A DNA stretch of 64,000 nt from Streptococcus lutetiensis (GCF_900475675.1 NZ_LS483403.1:1240001-1304000); one strand, 5' to 3'. Shown: positions 1-10,422, counted from the first letter of the stretch. Program-made: numbers and translations. The notes: generated by a model not told the origin, from the letters alone.

Positions 1-187
1 ACAGTAGGCAATACAGTCTAACTTTACCTTACTATTTTAACAAATTATGCAAGAATTGCAAGTATTTTACTGCTTAATTTAAGATTTCTTCATTTCGTAA
101 GAGTGTGAATAGGCAAAATATAACTATTTTTGCTTATATTTACATGAAAGAAATTTCCATTTTCAAACTTTTTTCCTTCTTTTCTAA

Positions 188-212
188 CAAAAAATCTCCT
201 AATTTCTTAGGA
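188..212 (-). terminator. Intrinsic terminator downstream of ftsW
   Basis: On the minus strand a 6-bp stem (TCCTAA/TTAGGA, loop GAAA; arms at 197-212) is followed by a T-rich run (188-194 as A's on the plus strand). It lies about 60 bases beyond the ftsW stop and would end the ppc-ftsW transcription unit. The remaining bases 1-187 are AT-rich; I see no gene in them. Confidence 0.6.
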
Positions 213-274
213 AATTTCTATTATTAATAAAAACTATCTAAATCAATAACGTTATCTTCTTGAATTTGGGTAAG

Positions 275-1507
275 TCATTGCTTGGCTTGTAATTCTGCTT
301 CTGCTTCGCGGTAAATTTCTTCACGTTTTTCATTAGCATCAATATTCAAAACAAAACCAATTGCTACCGACAAGACTAATACACTATTTCCTCCCTGTGA
401 TAGGAACGGAAAAGTAACCCCTGTAGATGGAATCAATCCTGAAATACCACCAATATTAACGAAGGTTTGCATTAGAATCATTCCTCCAGTCCCAAGAGCA
501 ATCATTGAGTTAAATGGATTCTTAGCCTTGATTCCGACATGCATGATTCGCAAGATTAGGAAAAATAGCAGAGCTAGGATGAGGCTTGCTCCAATCATAC
601 CAAGTTCTTCCATCACAACTGGGAAAACAAAGTCTGTAGTTGCTTCTGGAAGATAGCCACCTTTTTCAATGGAATTTCCAAGACCACGTCCAAACCAGCC
701 ACCATTACTCATCGCATAGTATGAATGCGCCAATTGGTGTCCTGAGTCAGACAAATCTTTAAATGGGTTATAAAAAGCGCTGAAGCGCTTAGCAACATAA
801 CCAAAGACTGGAACTTTACCCATCTTATCAACCCCGACAATAGCAATTATCCCAAGAAAGACTGTTGAGAAAGCTGTAATGGTAGCCAGAATGGCTGAAA
901 ACCAGCGATAACCAACACCACTAATTGAATACATAATCAAACCAGTCAAAACGACAATAGCTGCATTTCCAAGGTCAGGCTGCGCTGCAACCAAAAGAAC
1001 CATAACTAATGAATACACGCGCCAGTCTTTCAAATCACTAAGCTTGGTTGGCCACCATTTACGCTTAGTCAAAGCCTGATAGTCATATGTCGAAATCAAT
1101 TCTTGACGCCTTGCAAAAGTAAATGCTAAGAACCAAACAATGATGATTTTCAAATACTCAGCAGGCTGGAAACTAATAGGACCAATAACAATCCAACCAT
1201 GGGCACCATTGACGGTCTTGGTAAAGAAACGTGCAATCAACAAGAGCACTACTTCTATCATCATGGTCATTGTCAAAACACGAGAGTTTTTCAAAAAGTT
1301 TAATTTTAACTTATATATAAAACCAATTGCAAACAGACTAATTATCCAAAAAAAACCTTGGTTCAGCACTGACGCAAATGGGTTCACTCCATACTGCACC
1401 AGCGTCGCACTAGTGGTTGAGTAAACAACAATCAGTCCAATTACTGAGAGGATTAAATAAGGCACTAGGATGGAATAATTTAGGAGATGCCTTTTATCAA
1501 TTTTCAT
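275..1507 (-). CDS. ftsW: FtsW, septal SEDS-family peptidoglycan glycosyltransferase
   Basis: A polytopic SEDS membrane protein that polymerises septal peptidoglycan with its class B PBP partner. About ten hydrophobic segments run through the protein, with the family regions around the extracellular loop (NGGWFGRGLGNS, then LPEATTDFVFPVVMEELG) and the C-terminal SGLIPSTGVTFPFLSQGG motif. The frame opens at 1546, but I prefer the ATG at 1507. It has an AGGTG ribosome site seven bases upstream and gives 410 residues, close to the pneumococcal length. The upstream ATG at 1546 overlaps a TATAAT-like box at 1545-1550 and has no ribosome site. It lies downstream of ppc in the same direction, as in other streptococci. 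Confidence 0.95.
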   Translation of the reverse strand: MKIDKRHLLNYSILVPYLILSVIGLIVVYSTTSATLVQYGVNPFASVLNQGFFWIISLFAIGFIYKLKLNFLKNSRVLTMTMMIEVVLLLIARFFTKTVNGAHGWIVIGPISFQPAEYLKIIIVWFLAFTFARRQELISTYDYQALTKRKWWPTKLSDLKDWRVYSLVMVLLVAAQPDLGNAAIVVLTGLIMYSISGVGYRWFSAILATITAFSTVFLGIIAIVGVDKMGKVPVFGYVAKRFSAFYNPFKDLSDSGHQLAHSYYAMSNGGWFGRGLGNSIEKGGYLPEATTDFVFPVVMEELGMIGASLILALLFFLILRIMHVGIKAKNPFNSMIALGTGGMILMQTFVNIGGISGLIPSTGVTFPFLSQGGNSVLVLSVAIGFVLNIDANEKREEIYREAEAELQAKQ

Positions 1508-1567
1508 AGAGTCACCTATAATATCTTCGAATTTATCATATGACATTATATCATCTTTCTGGACTAA

Positions 1568-1606
1568 AAAAAAGTCAAAGTCTGAGAACTTAATCCCAGA
1601 CCCTGA
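1568..1606 (-). terminator. Terminator between ppc and ftsW
   Basis: Minus-strand hairpin GTCTGGGA/TTCTCAGAC (one G-U pair) followed by TTTGACTTTTTTTT. It lies in the 110-base gap between the ppc stop and the preferred ftsW start. A TGATATAAT extended -10 box just after it (1545-1552) suggests ftsW has its own promoter. Confidence 0.55.
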
Positions 1607-1621
1607 CCTTGGTTAAACATA

Positions 1622-4444
1622 TCAACCAGAATTACGTAATCCTGTGGCAATACCGTTAATTGTAGTATGAATGATTTTTTCGTAATCTTCGTCCAACTCA
1701 TCATGGCGCAAACGTTTAATTAATTCAATTTGAATGTAGTTCAAAACGTTAAAGTATGGGATACGGTAATCCAAACTTGCGCGAAGTGATGGATTTTCTT
1801 CCAACAAGTTATCGTGTTTTTCAATTGCCAAGATAACATCTTTTGTCAATTGCCATTCGTCAAGAATAACATTGAAGACATTACGAACTTCTTCACTTTC
1901 TGCCAATTTAGAATATTGGAAAGCAATATTCATATTTGATTTAGACAATACCATGTCTACATTTGAAAGAAGTGAATGGAAGAATGGCCATTTTTCATAC
2001 ATGTGTTGAAGTTTTTCAAGGTTTCCTTCTTCAGCATCGATGAAATGTTTGAAGGCTGAACCAACACCATACCATCCCGGGAACATGATGCGACTTTGTG
2101 ACCATGAGAATACCCAAGGAATTGCACGAAGACCAGAGATTTCTGTGATTGTCTTACGAGCAGCTGGACGTGAACCAATGTTCAAGCTTGATACTTCTTT
2201 AATTGGAGTAGCTTCGAAGAAGTAATCGTAGAAATGTGGATTACCAAATACCAAGTCACGGTAAACGCCATTTGAGTATGTCACAATGCCATCCATTGTT
2301 TCACGGAAAGTATCGATTTCATCTGGATTTGTAATCATACGAGTAACGATACGGTCAACTGTCGCTGAAAGCAACATTTCAAGGTTGTAGTAAGCAACGT
2401 CTTTATTACCGTATTTGTTTTCGATGATTTCACCTTGTTCTGTCAAACGAATGCGGTCTTTAATAGAACCAAATGGTTGTGATGTGATTGCTTCATATGA
2501 TGGACCACCACCACGACCGACAGTACCACCACGACCATGGATAAATATCACTTTAATACCACGTTCTGAACCGATATGAGTCAATTCATTTTGAGCTTTG
2601 TAAAGTGTCCATACAGATGATAAGTAACCACCATCTTTGTTACTATCTGAGTAACCAAGCATGATTTCTTGGTAACCTTTGTTAGCTGTAACCCAACGAC
2701 GAACGATATCATAATCAAGGAATTCTTCCATGATACCACGTGAGTTTTCAAGGTCTTCGATAGTTTCAAAAAGTGGCACGATTTGAACACGCGCTTTTTG
2801 ATTATCAAGAAGTCCAACTTCTTTAAGCATGATAGCTAATTCAAACATATCAGAAACACTTTCGGTGTGTGAAATAATGTGTTGTTTGATAACTTCATCA
2901 CCTAATTTATCTTTAAGGTAACGAGCTGTTTGGAAGATAGCCAATTCTTTTTGAAGTTGTTCTGATTTTTTAGCATTTGTTGATGACAATGTACGTGGGT
3001 CTTCTTGCAATTCTTTAAGAAGGACTTTAACTTTTTCTTCTTCAGAAAGAGCGCTGTAATCATCAACGATATTTGCTGATTTCAACAATTCTGCGACACA
3101 AGCTTCATTGACGCTTGAATCTTGGCGCATATCGATTGTTGCAAGGTAGAAACCAAAGACATCAACAGCTTGAAGCAACTCGCTAAAGTCACCTGTCAAG
3201 AGAGCATCATCTCCATTATCAAGCAATGATTGTTTGATGGTGAGCAAGTCGTCTTTAAATTCTTTAGCAGTTTTATAACTTGGAATTTCATCTTGAAGTT
3301 CTGATGAAACTTTATTAACTTTGTTTTGCAAATATTTAGCAATAACACTTGCGTTGTTAGTGCTTGCGTAAATGTCTGAACCAAGTTTACTATTTTCAAG
3401 TGCACGACGTGAAATAGTTGGACCAGCTTTCAATTCAATCAATGTTTGAATCAATTTTGATTGGATGTAGTTGAAAGCTTTACGGTATGGTTCGTTTTCA
3501 CGATAAATTGATTTATCGCTTGATAATTCTGCCAAACGTTCAACTTCAGGGCTGATTTTAGTCAACGTTGTTGAAAGTGAGAATGTGCGATAAAGACCTG
3601 TCAATTTTTCAATGTAGTAATTGATGATCACTTCACTTTGAACAGTAGCTGACAAACGAAGAGTTTCAGCAGTTACGTATGGGTTACCATCACGGTCACC
3701 ACCAATCCACATACCCATTGTGATAGGTTTTGGATTTGTTAGGTCGATACCTTTTTCAGCAGCCAAGCGTTTGTACTCTGACGTCAACTTAGTAATCGCT
3801 TGAATTAAGGATCCATTGTAATATTCCATTACATTGGTAATTTCATTTTTTACCTTAAGTTTTTTCTCACGAATGATGTCCGTTTGCATGATGATTTCAA
3901 TGTAACGGCGTAAGTCAGTGTACCATTTATCGCGATTAACTACTCCTGCTTTCACATCACGATATTTACGCAAAAGGTCGTGAATATGGTTTGTTAATTC
4001 AAGAACCGTTTTACGTTGAACTTGTGTTGGGTGAGCAGTCAAGACAGGTACAACATTTACGTTTTCAAGGATTTCTTTAGAGTTTTCGCTTTTTGAAACC
4101 ATGTCAACAGTCATAGAGAGTTTGCCAAGATAATCCTGATTTGTATTATTTTGGTAGTTGATTTCATAAGCAAAGTCAACGTCTTCAGAAATGTTGATTA
4201 ACAGTGGCAAAATTGAAAAATAACGAGACACAACAACCATCTCTTCGTTGGTTAACTGAGCTACTAGTTCTTCAAGTTTGCCGTATTCATCACTTACTGA
4301 CAATTCAACAATGTTTTGAATTTTAGTGAATACCTCATCACCAACCATTTGATGGGTTGTTTCATCGAGTAAGCTTTTTAGTACTTTGACTTCCTCGGTA
4401 ATGATCGACTGGGTATCATTGTTCTCCAGTTTTTGGATTGTCAC
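1622..4444 (-). CDS. ppc: Phosphoenolpyruvate carboxylase
   Basis: Carboxylates PEP to oxaloacetate, the anaplerotic step feeding aspartate-family amino acids in organisms with an incomplete TCA cycle. Family signatures are visible: [13 protein letters not shown] with the catalytic His near residue 135, [10 protein letters not shown], the [10 protein letters not shown] substrate loop, [17 protein letters not shown], and the C-terminal end [13 protein letters not shown], which is the regulatory terminus. The frame opens with GTG at 4453, but the AAGGAG ribosome site abuts that codon. The second GTG, at 4444, has an eight-base spacer and gives MTIQKLENN, 940 residues. The gene has its own promoter and is divergent from pepF. 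Confidence 0.96.
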   Translation of the reverse strand: MTIQKLENNDTQSIITEEVKVLKSLLDETTHQMVGDEVFTKIQNIVELSVSDEYGKLEELVAQLTNEEMVVVSRYFSILPLLINISEDVDFAYEINYQNNTNQDYLGKLSMTVDMVSKSENSKEILENVNVVPVLTAHPTQVQRKTVLELTNHIHDLLRKYRDVKAGVVNRDKWYTDLRRYIEIIMQTDIIREKKLKVKNEITNVMEYYNGSLIQAITKLTSEYKRLAAEKGIDLTNPKPITMGMWIGGDRDGNPYVTAETLRLSATVQSEVIINYYIEKLTGLYRTFSLSTTLTKISPEVERLAELSSDKSIYRENEPYRKAFNYIQSKLIQTLIELKAGPTISRRALENSKLGSDIYASTNNASVIAKYLQNKVNKVSSELQDEIPSYKTAKEFKDDLLTIKQSLLDNGDDALLTGDFSELLQAVDVFGFYLATIDMRQDSSVNEACVAELLKSANIVDDYSALSEEEKVKVLLKELQEDPRTLSSTNAKKSEQLQKELAIFQTARYLKDKLGDEVIKQHIISHTESVSDMFELAIMLKEVGLLDNQKARVQIVPLFETIEDLENSRGIMEEFLDYDIVRRWVTANKGYQEIMLGYSDSNKDGGYLSSVWTLYKAQNELTHIGSERGIKVIFIHGRGGTVGRGGGPSYEAITSQPFGSIKDRIRLTEQGEIIENKYGNKDVAYYNLEMLLSATVDRIVTRMITNPDEIDTFRETMDGIVTYSNGVYRDLVFGNPHFYDYFFEATPIKEVSSLNIGSRPAARKTITEISGLRAIPWVFSWSQSRIMFPGWYGVGSAFKHFIDAEEGNLEKLQHMYEKWPFFHSLLSNVDMVLSKSNMNIAFQYSKLAESEEVRNVFNVILDEWQLTKDVILAIEKHDNLLEENPSLRASLDYRIPYFNVLNYIQIELIKRLRHDELDEDYEKIIHTTINGIATGLRNSG

Positions 4445-4500
4445 ACTCTTCACTCCTTTTTTGTTCGGATTTTAATCCTTTATTACAAGCGTACTACTTA

Positions 4501-4528
4501 ATCATACCACTTTTTAGGGAAAATGTAA
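4501..4528 (-). promoter_or_regulatory. ppc promoter
   Basis: Minus strand: -35 TTACAT (4523-4528), 16-base spacer, -10 TATGAT (4501-4506), about 50 bases upstream of the ppc start. The rest of the 300-base ppc/pepF gap (4529-4690) is AT-rich with repeated CTTGTTAG-like words and no gene that I can see. Confidence 0.55.
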
Positions 4529-4691
4529 CCCAATTTCTATAAATTGCACATTATTTTATATAATTTTCTGACTTTTTTAAAGAAACTTGTTAGCAAGAAT
4601 TCCTGACAAAGCTTGTTAGATAAGTAATCTCACCGCTTTACTAAAAAACAAGATTGGCTAAAAAATTTTTTTAGAAAAATAGTGACTCTCC

Positions 4692-4721
4692 TTTCAGTTA
4701 ACCGCTTTTTTCTGCTATACT
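4692..4721 (+). promoter_or_regulatory. pepF promoter (extended -10)
   Basis: TGC-TATACT extended -10 (4713-4721) with a weak -35 (TTTCAG or TTCAGT) near 4692-4698. It is followed by the AGAAGAGG ribosome site immediately before the ATG at 4756. Confidence 0.55.
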
Positions 4722-4755
4722 GTTCCATAATAATGTTATAAGAAGAGGTAAAACC

Positions 4756-6555
4756 ATGGAATTAAAACAACGTTCTGAATTTTCTGAAAATGAACTGTGG
4801 GATTTAAGCGCTCTTTACCAAGACCGCGAAGATTTTCTACGTCACATTGAAAAGACACTAGAAGATATTAATCTTTTCACGAAAAACTACCAAGATAAAC
4901 TTTCAACTGTCGATGACTTTACTCGTGCGCTCTATGAAATCGAGCAAATCTACATCGAGATGAGTCATATTGACAATTACGCTTTTATGCCACAAACGAC
5001 AGATTTCAGCAATGAAGAATTTGCTCAAATTGCCAAAGCTGGAGCTGATTTCTTTACAAAAGCTAACGTAGAGCTCAGCTTCTTTGACACTGCTCTTGCT
5101 ACTGCTGATTCTGATATTCTTGATGCTCTTGAAGCGAATCCACATTTTAGTGCAGCCATTCGTCAAGCCAAAATCAAGAAAAGTCACTTTATCTCACCAG
5201 AAGTTGAAAAAACATTGACTAATCTTAGCGAAGTTTTCAGGGCACCGCAAGATATTTACACTAAGATGCGTGCAGGTGACTTTGAAATGGACGATTTTGA
5301 AGTTGACGGCAAAATCTATAAAAACTCTTTTGTCACTTATGAAAACTTCTATCAAAACCACGAAAATGCTGACGTTCGTGAAAAAGCCTTTCGCTCTTTC
5401 TCATCTGGTCTTCGTAAGCATCAAAATGCAGCTGCTAGCGCTTATCTTGCCCAAGTCAAATTTGAAAAACTTATCGCCGATATGCGTGGCTATGACTCAG
5501 TCTTTGATTATCTTTTAGCTGAACAAGAAGTTGACCATGCCATGTTTGATCGACAAATCGACCTTATCATGACTGAATTTGCTCCAGTAGCTCAAAAATA
5601 TCTCAAACACGTTGCCAAAGTCAATGGTCTTGATAAAATGACGTTTGCTGACTGGAAACTTGATTTGGATGCTGAACTTAATCCTGAAGTTACTATTGAT
5701 GACGCTTATGATTTAGTTATGAAATCTGTGGTACCTCTTGGTCAAGAATATGCAAACGAAGTCTCTCGTTTTAGAAAAGAACGCTGGGTCGATTTTGCTG
5801 CTAATGCTAACAAAGATTCTGGCGGCTATGCTGCTGACCCTTACAAAGTTCACCCCTATATTCTCATGAGTTGGACAGGTCGTATGTCTGACGTTTACAC
5901 ACTTATTCATGAAATCGGGCACTCTGGTCAATTTATCTTCTCAGACAATAACCAAAGCTACTTCAACACTCACATGTCAACTTATTATGTTGAAGCCCCA
6001 TCAACTTTCAATGAACTGCTTTTAAGTGATTATCTTGAAAAACAATTTGATAATCCTCGTCAAAAACGCTTTGCTCTAGCGCATCGTTTGACAGACACTT
6101 ACTTCCACAACTTCATCACACACTTATTGGAAGCTGCTTTCCAACGTCGTGTTTACAGCTTAATTGAAGAAGGAAAAACATTTGGCGCTGAACAGCTTAA
6201 CAGCATTATGAAAGATGTCCTAAATCAATTCTGGGGTGATGCTGTTGAAATCGATGACGACGCTGCGCTTACTTGGATGCGTCAAAGTCACTACTACATG
6301 GGACTTTACAGCTACACTTACTCAGCTGGTATGGTGATTTCAACTACTGGTTACCTTAACCTGAAAAACAATCCAAATGGCGACAAAGATTGGCTTAATT
6401 TCTTAAAATCTGGCGGCTCACGCACACCGCTTGATACCGCAAAATTAATCGGTGCTGATATCTCAACAGCTCAACCACTGCGCGACACTATCCAATTCTT
6501 AAGTGATACTGTCGACCAAATCATCGCTTACACAGAGGAGCTCAACCATGACTAA
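4756..6555 (+). CDS. pepF: Oligoendopeptidase F (M3B zinc metallopeptidase)
   Basis: Cytosolic zinc oligopeptidase that degrades peptides of roughly 7-17 residues, either imported or from protein turnover. The 599-residue length is that of the family. The M3 active-site motif LIHEIGHSGQF (HExxH near residue 388) supplies two zinc ligands, and the downstream YYVEAPSTFNELLL segment contains the third (Glu). The N-terminal 180 residues form the usual helical cap. It overlaps the downstream peroxidase gene by eight bases, so the two are probably cotranscribed and translationally coupled. Confidence 0.95.
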   Translation: MELKQRSEFSENELWDLSALYQDREDFLRHIEKTLEDINLFTKNYQDKLSTVDDFTRALYEIEQIYIEMSHIDNYAFMPQTTDFSNEEFAQIAKAGADFFTKANVELSFFDTALATADSDILDALEANPHFSAAIRQAKIKKSHFISPEVEKTLTNLSEVFRAPQDIYTKMRAGDFEMDDFEVDGKIYKNSFVTYENFYQNHENADVREKAFRSFSSGLRKHQNAAASAYLAQVKFEKLIADMRGYDSVFDYLLAEQEVDHAMFDRQIDLIMTEFAPVAQKYLKHVAKVNGLDKMTFADWKLDLDAELNPEVTIDDAYDLVMKSVVPLGQEYANEVSRFRKERWVDFAANANKDSGGYAADPYKVHPYILMSWTGRMSDVYTLIHEIGHSGQFIFSDNNQSYFNTHMSTYYVEAPSTFNELLLSDYLEKQFDNPRQKRFALAHRLTDTYFHNFITHLLEAAFQRRVYSLIEEGKTFGAEQLNSIMKDVLNQFWGDAVEIDDDAALTWMRQSHYYMGLYSYTYSAGMVISTTGYLNLKNNPNGDKDWLNFLKSGGSRTPLDTAKLIGADISTAQPLRDTIQFLSDTVDQIIAYTEELNHD

Positions 6556-7036
6556 TCTCTACGACTTTACCGTCAAAGCTCAAGACGGCACTGATATTTC
6601 TCTTTCAAAATACCAAGGCAAAGTTCTTTTGGTAGTTAATACAGCAACTGGATGTGGCTTAACACCTCAATACGAAGGCTTGCAAAACCTTTACGATACT
6701 TATCATGACAAAGGCTTTGAAATTTTAGATTTTCCTTGCAACCAGTTTATGAATCAGGCGCCTGGAACTGCTGATGAAATCAACACTTTCTGCACGCTAA
6801 ATTATCAGACTACATTCCCACGTTTTGCTAAAATCAAAATCAATGGTAAAGAAGCCGATCCACTTTATGATTGGCTAAAAAGTCAGACAAAAGGTCCTCT
6901 TGGCAAACATATTGAATGGAATTTCGCCAAATTTCTCATTGACCAAAACGGAAATGTCGTCAAACGTTTTTCTTCTAAAACAGAACCTGAAAAAATGGTT
7001 ACAGAACTAGAAAGCCTTTTCAAACAATGTCCCTAA
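6548..7036 (+). CDS. gpo: Glutathione peroxidase family thiol peroxidase
   Basis: A 162-residue peroxidase of the GPx fold, which reduces hydroperoxides with thiol donors. The peroxidatic site sits in NTATGCGLTPQYEGLQ: cysteine, not selenocysteine, near residue 36. The FPCNQF motif supplies the Gln and Cys, and WNFAKFLID the Trp/Asn. The frame extends upstream to 6503, but the ATG at 6548, inside the end of pepF and following the GAGGAG ribosome site, gives the canonical N-terminus. No clear terminator follows. Confidence 0.93.
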   Translation: MTNLYDFTVKAQDGTDISLSKYQGKVLLVVNTATGCGLTPQYEGLQNLYDTYHDKGFEILDFPCNQFMNQAPGTADEINTFCTLNYQTTFPRFAKIKINGKEADPLYDWLKSQTKGPLGKHIEWNFAKFLIDQNGNVVKRFSSKTEPEKMVTELESLFKQCP

Positions 7037-7174
7037 AAAAGCTTTTTACGTAGGCTTTACTGGCATTGCTAGCTCTCCTAATGTCCATAGATAATTTGTT
7101 AAAAAATATGACAAATTGATTACAAAATGATCATTGTTTTGATTTTTGATTCTTTTTACGCTAAAATATGACTA

Positions 7175-8032
7175 ATGAGAAGACGATTAAAACCAATTGT
7201 TGTTGTAGTTTTCTTTGCCCTGTTTGGGCTGCTTCTCGTGATTGGTAAAAATCACTCTGACGGCTTACGAAAGCAACAACTGGCTTCGGCTAAGGCTTCT
7301 ATCCCAACTATGAGTAGCTCAAGCACGACACCGACTACTACATCAACTTCAGAAACTGATGAAGAATTCGTTCTTAATCCGATTATCGACGTTTCAGGTT
7401 GGCAACTACCAAATGAAATTGATTATGACACTTTATCTCAAAATATTTCCGGTGCTATCGTACGTGTCTATGGAGGGTCACAAATCAGTAAAGATAGCAA
7501 CGCTGCCTATACAACTGGTATCGATAAATCGTTTAAGAAACATATTAAAGAATTTCAAAAACGAAATGTTCCTGTAGCCGTCTACAGTTACGCCCTCGGA
7601 AAAAGCGTCAAGGAAATGAAAAATGAAGCAAGAACCTTCTACGAAAATGCTTCACCCTACAAACCTACTTTCTACTGGATTGACGTTGAGGAAGCAACTA
7701 TGTCAGATATGAATAAAGGTGTACAGGCATTCTTAAGTGAATTAAAACGACTTGGAGCTGAAAAAGTTGGTATCTACATTGGTACTTACTTCATGACTGA
7801 GCAAGAAATCTCTGTTGACGGTTTTGATGCCGTATGGATTCCTGCTTATGGTTCTGATTCTGGTTACTATGATGCCGCTCCACAAACAGACTTGGATTAC
7901 GATCTTCATCAATATACATCACAAGGTTACCTCGGCGGATTTGATTCTGCTCTTGATTTGAACCAAATCGCCGTTACCAAAGATCGAAAAGAAACGTACG
8001 AAAAACTTTTCGGAAAAGCTGATAACAAATAA
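7175..8032 (+). CDS. Membrane-anchored GH25 lysozyme-like muramidase
   Basis: Residues 7-24 form a hydrophobic signal anchor after a basic start (MRRRLK). A Ser/Thr-rich spacer (about 45-65) leads into a glycosyl hydrolase 25 domain (about 70-275). DVSGWQ at the domain start and WIDVEE in the middle supply the acidic catalytic residues of this muramidase family, and the end DLHQYTSQGYLGG.DSALDLN matches the GH25 C-terminal motif. It probably cleaves or remodels peptidoglycan at the cell surface. The broken amidase gene downstream suggests a former cell-wall-hydrolase pair. Confidence 0.88.
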   Translation: MRRRLKPIVVVVFFALFGLLLVIGKNHSDGLRKQQLASAKASIPTMSSSSTTPTTTSTSETDEEFVLNPIIDVSGWQLPNEIDYDTLSQNISGAIVRVYGGSQISKDSNAAYTTGIDKSFKKHIKEFQKRNVPVAVYSYALGKSVKEMKNEARTFYENASPYKPTFYWIDVEEATMSDMNKGVQAFLSELKRLGAEKVGIYIGTYFMTEQEISVDGFDAVWIPAYGSDSGYYDAAPQTDLDYDLHQYTSQGYLGGFDSALDLNQIAVTKDRKETYEKLFGKADNK

Positions 8033-8035
8033 AGG

Positions 8036-8062
8036 ACTAGCATTTGCTAGCCTTTTATTTTT
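8036..8062 (+). terminator. Terminator after the GH25 gene
   Basis: CTAGC-ATTT-GCTAG stem-loop followed by CCTTTTATTTTTC, starting four bases after the GH25 stop codon. Confidence 0.65.
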
Positions 8063-8091
8063 CTTTAAGCCAATCAAACTATAATTTAGGC

Positions 8092-9088
8092 ATGTCAATA
8101 AAGAAACATCTCTCTCGGAGGAAACGATATCAAAAATCAATTTACCTAAACATTTCTGTTTTAGTCATTTCCTTTGCTGCACTTATAATCATTTTTTCTA
8201 AACTATTCTTTTCGGGAATTATTACCCACGCGCTAGATAACGACTTAGATTTGTCATCAGCTAGTAACTACACTACACACTACATCTCAAACGGACACTG
8301 TCTCTAGCACCAAAGCCAATATTTACACCAAGAATGGTTCAAGTACCAGTCTTTTCAAAGACACTGAACTGGCTATCGATGCTTATTATTACAAGGCTAA
8401 AATCAATCAAAAAGAAGTTACCCTTGCAGAATTTGACATGAATGGTGAAACTTACTATATCGACACCAAAGATATTTCACTACAACAAACAAACGCCATC
8501 AACCAATACATCGCTGAAACTCTAGCTTATTCACACAGCGAGATTACAGATAGTATTGAAAAGAGCTTTGAACAAAGCGCTTATAAAACCTCTGATAGTA
8601 AACCTCGTGGAATCATTATTCACGATACTGGCGTTGATGATTCAACTATCCAAAGTGAAGTGAACTATATGGTTCAAAATTATGATGAAAAAGGTATTTT
8701 TGTCCATTCTTTCATCGACGACGCTACCATTCTTCGTATTGCTGATGAAAATTACGAAGCTCAAGGCGCTGGTGCCAAAGCCAATCCTTACTACATTCAA
8801 TTTGAATTAACACATGGAACCTCACAAGACAGCTTTGCAAAACAATTAGCCAATGCTGCTTATTACACAGCGTACATGCTAAAAAAATATGACCTTCCCG
8901 TAACACTTGGTCAAGAAAATAGCGACGGTACTATTTGGATACACGAAATGGTTAGCAACTACCTTGGTGGAACTGACCACGTTGACCCAACTGATTATTG
9001 GTCAGAAAGTGCTAATGATTATTTTGGTAGTGATTATGACGTTGAAGATTTTGTCGAACTAGTCCAAGCATATTACAACACACTATAA
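8092..9088 (+). pseudogene. N-acetylmuramoyl-L-alanine amidase, frameshifted
   Basis: The 5' part (from ATG 8092) encodes a basic start and one membrane segment (ISVLVISFAALIIIFSKLFF). It reads out of frame and stops at 8307. From about 8282 a second frame is open to 9088 and reads TSQTDTVSSTKANIY... continuously into an Amidase_2-type domain. That domain shows GIIIHDTG and GGTDHVDPTDYW, the zinc-histidine regions. The shift (net +1) lies in the short repetitive tract CACTACACACTACA (8271-8284), typical of slippage. An internal ATG at 8438 could start a domain-only product lacking the anchor. It was probably a membrane-anchored wall amidase partnering the upstream muramidase. Confidence 0.8.
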
Positions 9089-9099
9089 AATGTGCAAAC

Positions 9100-9127
9100 T
9101 TGTACCTTTTTTTATTTTTAGTACAAT
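9100..9127 (+). promoter_or_regulatory. Promoter of the deacylase gene
   Basis: -35 TTGTAC (9100-9105), 16-base spacer, -10 TACAAT (9122-9127). It overlaps the region just after the amidase remnant. Confidence 0.6.
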
Positions 9128-9167
9128 AGTAGGTGAATAGAATGAAATAGAAAGATTGAGAGGGAAA

Positions 9168-9653
9168 ATGGCAAAAAAAGTAAAACTTAAAAAGACCTTG
9201 GTCGACCAAATTTTAGATAAAGCCAAAATTGAACACGATAGCTTAGCCATCAACGCATTGAAAGACGAGCTACCTGAAGGCATTGAAAAATCAGATATTT
9301 TCAAAACCCTAGCCTTGACTGGTGACAAAACTGGAACACTTATCGGAATTATTCAAATTACTGAGCACCTTTCTGAGAAAAAACTAGCTAAAGTTTCTGG
9401 CAATAAAAAAGTCAGTATGATTCCACAAAAGAATCTTCAAAAAACAACAGGTTACATTCACGGGGCAAATAATCCTGTCGGCATTCGTCAAAAACACAAT
9501 TTCCCAATTTTTATTGATAACCGTGCTCTAGAAATGGGAACAATGATTGTCTCTGCCGGTGAAGTTGGGCGCTCAATCCGCATCAATAGCCAAACCTTGG
9601 CAGATTTTGTCGGTGCAAGCTTTGCTGACTTACGCGACGACTCACACCAATAA
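9168..9653 (+). CDS. ybaK: YbaK/EbsC-type aminoacyl-tRNA deacylase (Cys-tRNA(Pro) hydrolase family)
   Basis: A 161-residue single-domain protein of the YbaK fold. These free-standing editing enzymes hydrolyse mischarged Cys-tRNA(Pro) and related aminoacyl-tRNAs. Visible family features are the near-N-terminal basic start, the TGDKTG segment, KVSGNKKV with the catalytic Lys region, GYIHGANNPVGIR and the C-terminal AGEVGRSIRI loop. A TTG at 9156 also opens the frame, but the ATG at 9168 has GAGAGGG upstream and is the better start. It is followed at 24 bases by the phosphatase gene. Confidence 0.9.
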   Translation: MAKKVKLKKTLVDQILDKAKIEHDSLAINALKDELPEGIEKSDIFKTLALTGDKTGTLIGIIQITEHLSEKKLAKVSGNKKVSMIPQKNLQKTTGYIHGANNPVGIRQKHNFPIFIDNRALEMGTMIVSAGEVGRSIRINSQTLADFVGASFADLRDDSHQ

Positions 9654-9677
9654 TGGTTTAGATTAGAAGGTACAAGA

Positions 9678-10301
9678 ATGAAATTTTATTTTGTACGCCA
9701 TGGTAAAACACAATGGAATCTCGAAGGGCGTTTTCAAGGAGCAAATGGCGACTCCCCACTATTAGAAGAATCTATTCGAGATCTTGAAAAATTAGGAGAC
9801 TACCTAAAAGATATCAAATTCGATGCTGTCTTTTCCAGCGATTTAAAACGTGCCAGTGATACTTGTAAAATCATCATGTCACGCAACAATTATCCAAAGG
9901 CTATCAGTTTTCAACCAGCGCTGCGCGAATGGCATCTTGGAAGACTTGAAGGTAGTAAAATCTCAACAATGACTGATATCTATCCGACACAAATGGATGC
10001 CTTCCGTCACAATTTGGCGAAATTTGATAACGATATTTTTAATGCTGAATCACTTTATCAAACTATAAAACGTGTCGAAGGCTTTATCCGTTCAATGAAA
10101 GACCAACCTTACCAGCATGTTCTTCTGGTTGGACACGGCGCAAATTTCACAGCGTCAATCAGAAGTTTGCTCGGTTATGAGCCTGCGGTTCTACGCTCTA
10201 ATGGTGGCTTGGACAACGGTAGTGTTACCATCATTGAAACCTTTGACTTCGACCAATACACTTGTATCAAATGGAATGATACTTACTACAAAGAAAAATA
10301 A
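9678..10301 (+). CDS. Histidine phosphatase family protein (phosphoglycerate mutase-like)
   Basis: A 207-residue member of histidine phosphatase branch 1. The phosphohistidine motif FVRHGKTQWN is at residues 5-14, FSSDLKRASDT supplies the second Arg, the acidic REWHLGRLEG motif follows, and LLVGHGANF supplies the second His. Substrate cannot be read from sequence; members include cofactor-dependent mutases and broad phosphatases. The ISL3 element inserted immediately at its 3' end. The stop codon TAA is part of the duplicated target AAAATAAT, so the protein is intact but any native terminator has been displaced. Confidence 0.9.
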   Translation: MKFYFVRHGKTQWNLEGRFQGANGDSPLLEESIRDLEKLGDYLKDIKFDAVFSSDLKRASDTCKIIMSRNNYPKAISFQPALREWHLGRLEGSKISTMTDIYPTQMDAFRHNLAKFDNDIFNAESLYQTIKRVEGFIRSMKDQPYQHVLLVGHGANFTASIRSLLGYEPAVLRSNGGLDNGSVTIIETFDFDQYTCIKWNDTYYKEK

Positions 10302-10302
10302 T
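10295..10302. repeat. Left copy of 8-bp target-site duplication
   Basis: AAAATAAT at 10295-10302 is repeated exactly at 11751-11758, directly flanking the insertion sequence ends. An 8-bp duplication is the usual length for the ISL3 family. Confidence 0.92.
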
Positions 10303-10422
10303 GGCTCTATAATTTCTGTAGTGGGTAAAATCCTGCTAAGAAGTTATGGAGCTTTTGAGTATACAAAGAGTCCCATATGACTTAAAATTTAAAGCAACGA
10401 AACAATAAATAGAAAGAATCAT

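Noticed and set aside
1140..1424. Open frame of 94 codons on the plus strand inside ftsW
   Set aside because: Antisense to a highly conserved membrane protein, with no ribosome site and no recognisable domain. It is a shadow frame, as are the many similar ones opposite ppc, smc, thrS and lysS.
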